5,475 nucleotides of DNA. Source: Pseudomonadota bacterium (GTDB lineage: Bacteria; Pseudomonadota; Alphaproteobacteria; Rhodospirillales; Casp-alpha2). The stretch's first letter is position 1. Each line of letters opens with the position of its first letter. The notes under the pieces were generated by a model that had not been told where the DNA came from, did not search any database, and was given only the letters and a program-made list of their open reading frames with translations. Both the position numbers and the translations under genes were made by a program. Of the stretch, positions 5,121 to 5,475 are shown piece after piece. Where the stretch lies: NCBI GenBank assembly GCA_022563215.1, contig JADFNT010000137.1:1-5475 (forward strand). The letters run 5' to 3'.

Positions 5121-5475
5121 ATGCGCCCGCGCCCCAAACCCTTGTTGGTTCTCTGTTTCGTTCTCCTCATGGCGGCGGTCATGGCCATCCAATCGCCGCC
5201 GAGCCCCGGGCCCAGCCGGGCGCTGAAGGATGGGGCGGCGCGGATGAAGGCGTATTTCCCGGAAAATCCTCCTCCGAATGGGTGGCAAATCGCCGCCATC
5301 TCCACCCGCGACGGGGCGGTGTGGGTGGATATAAGGCTCCCCAAGGCGGAAGCGGCATTCCTTGCAAAGCCCCCCTTCCAGGCCTTGAAACAAGCCCTCG
5401 GCCGCCAGTGCCCGCCGAAGGACGATATCGTGTGGCGGGTCCTTACCTCTACCCAGGATATCGAGATCAGGGCCA
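5121..5475 (+). CDS. Secreted or membrane-anchored protein of unknown function, 3' end missing
   Basis: An open frame from ATG at 5121 continues past the window end; 118 codons are visible. An in-frame TAG at 5115 rules out an earlier start. I do not recognise the family. Residues 7-22 (PLLVLCFVLLMAAVMA), preceded by MRPRPK, make a signal peptide or signal anchor, so the rest should lie outside the cytoplasm. A Pro/Ser linker (about 25-32) leads into a possible folded domain, with strand-like GWQIAAISTRDGAVWVDIRL (54-73), a helical stretch at about 75-94, Cys97 and DDIVWRVLTSTQDIEI (101-116). Codon use matches the neighbours, which supports a real gene. The ribosome binding site is poor (AGGAAA at 5100-5105, rather far). 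It is divergent from the MarR gene and could be its target. GC-rich plus-strand bias and the clear hydrophobic N-terminus are the main support. Confidence 0.65.
   Translation, partial: MRPRPKPLLVLCFVLLMAAVMAIQSPPSPGPSRALKDGAARMKAYFPENPPPNGWQIAAISTRDGAVWVDIRLPKAEAAFLAKPPFQALKQALGRQCPPKDDIVWRVLTSTQDIEIRA

Overview
The window looks like a stretch of chromosome from a GC-rich alphaproteobacterium, most plausibly a Rhodospirillales-like lineage. This is inferred from strong G/C preference at third codon positions, a class II cytochrome c of the c-556 type, a short (about 230-residue) phosphatidylserine decarboxylase next to a CDP-alcohol phosphatidyltransferase, and a MarR regulator of a type common in that group. 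No mobile element, CRISPR array, tRNA or rRNA was seen.

Layout, left to right. (1) Positions 158-1560 carry two tightly spaced plus-strand genes for exported c-type cytochromes. The first is a monohaem class II cytochrome with its haem motif at the C-terminus. The second is a dihaem cytochrome built from two related domains. They probably form one periplasmic electron-transfer operon. (2) After a 106-base gap with a perfect TATAAT box and a tandem 13-base repeat, 1667-2692 encodes a membrane-anchored protein with two Ig-like modules and a C-terminal LysM domain. It starts at TTG behind a strong ribosome binding site. (3) Positions 2766-4272 hold psd and pssA, the two enzymes that turn CDP-diacylglycerol and serine into phosphatidylethanolamine. 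They are 22 bases apart and surely co-transcribed. (4) Positions 4271-4543 contain no credible gene. The first half is a chain of inverted repeats, starting with a near-perfect 46-base palindrome that overlaps the pssA stop codon. (5) Positions 4544-4999 (minus strand) encode a MarR-family regulator with an N-terminal CxC motif. It is divergent from a secreted or membrane-anchored protein of unknown function that starts at 5121 and runs off the window. The AT-richer gap between them carries a sigma70-like promoter and a near-palindrome.

How the parts relate: the envelope theme (periplasmic cytochromes, a peptidoglycan-binding protein, phospholipid synthesis) is probably ordinary housekeeping clustering. 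I see no clear evidence of a novel multi-gene system. The points most worth a second look are the haem-1 domain of the dihaem cytochrome, which has no methionine at all, the hairpin-rich element after pssA, and the possible thiol switch and operator of the MarR gene.
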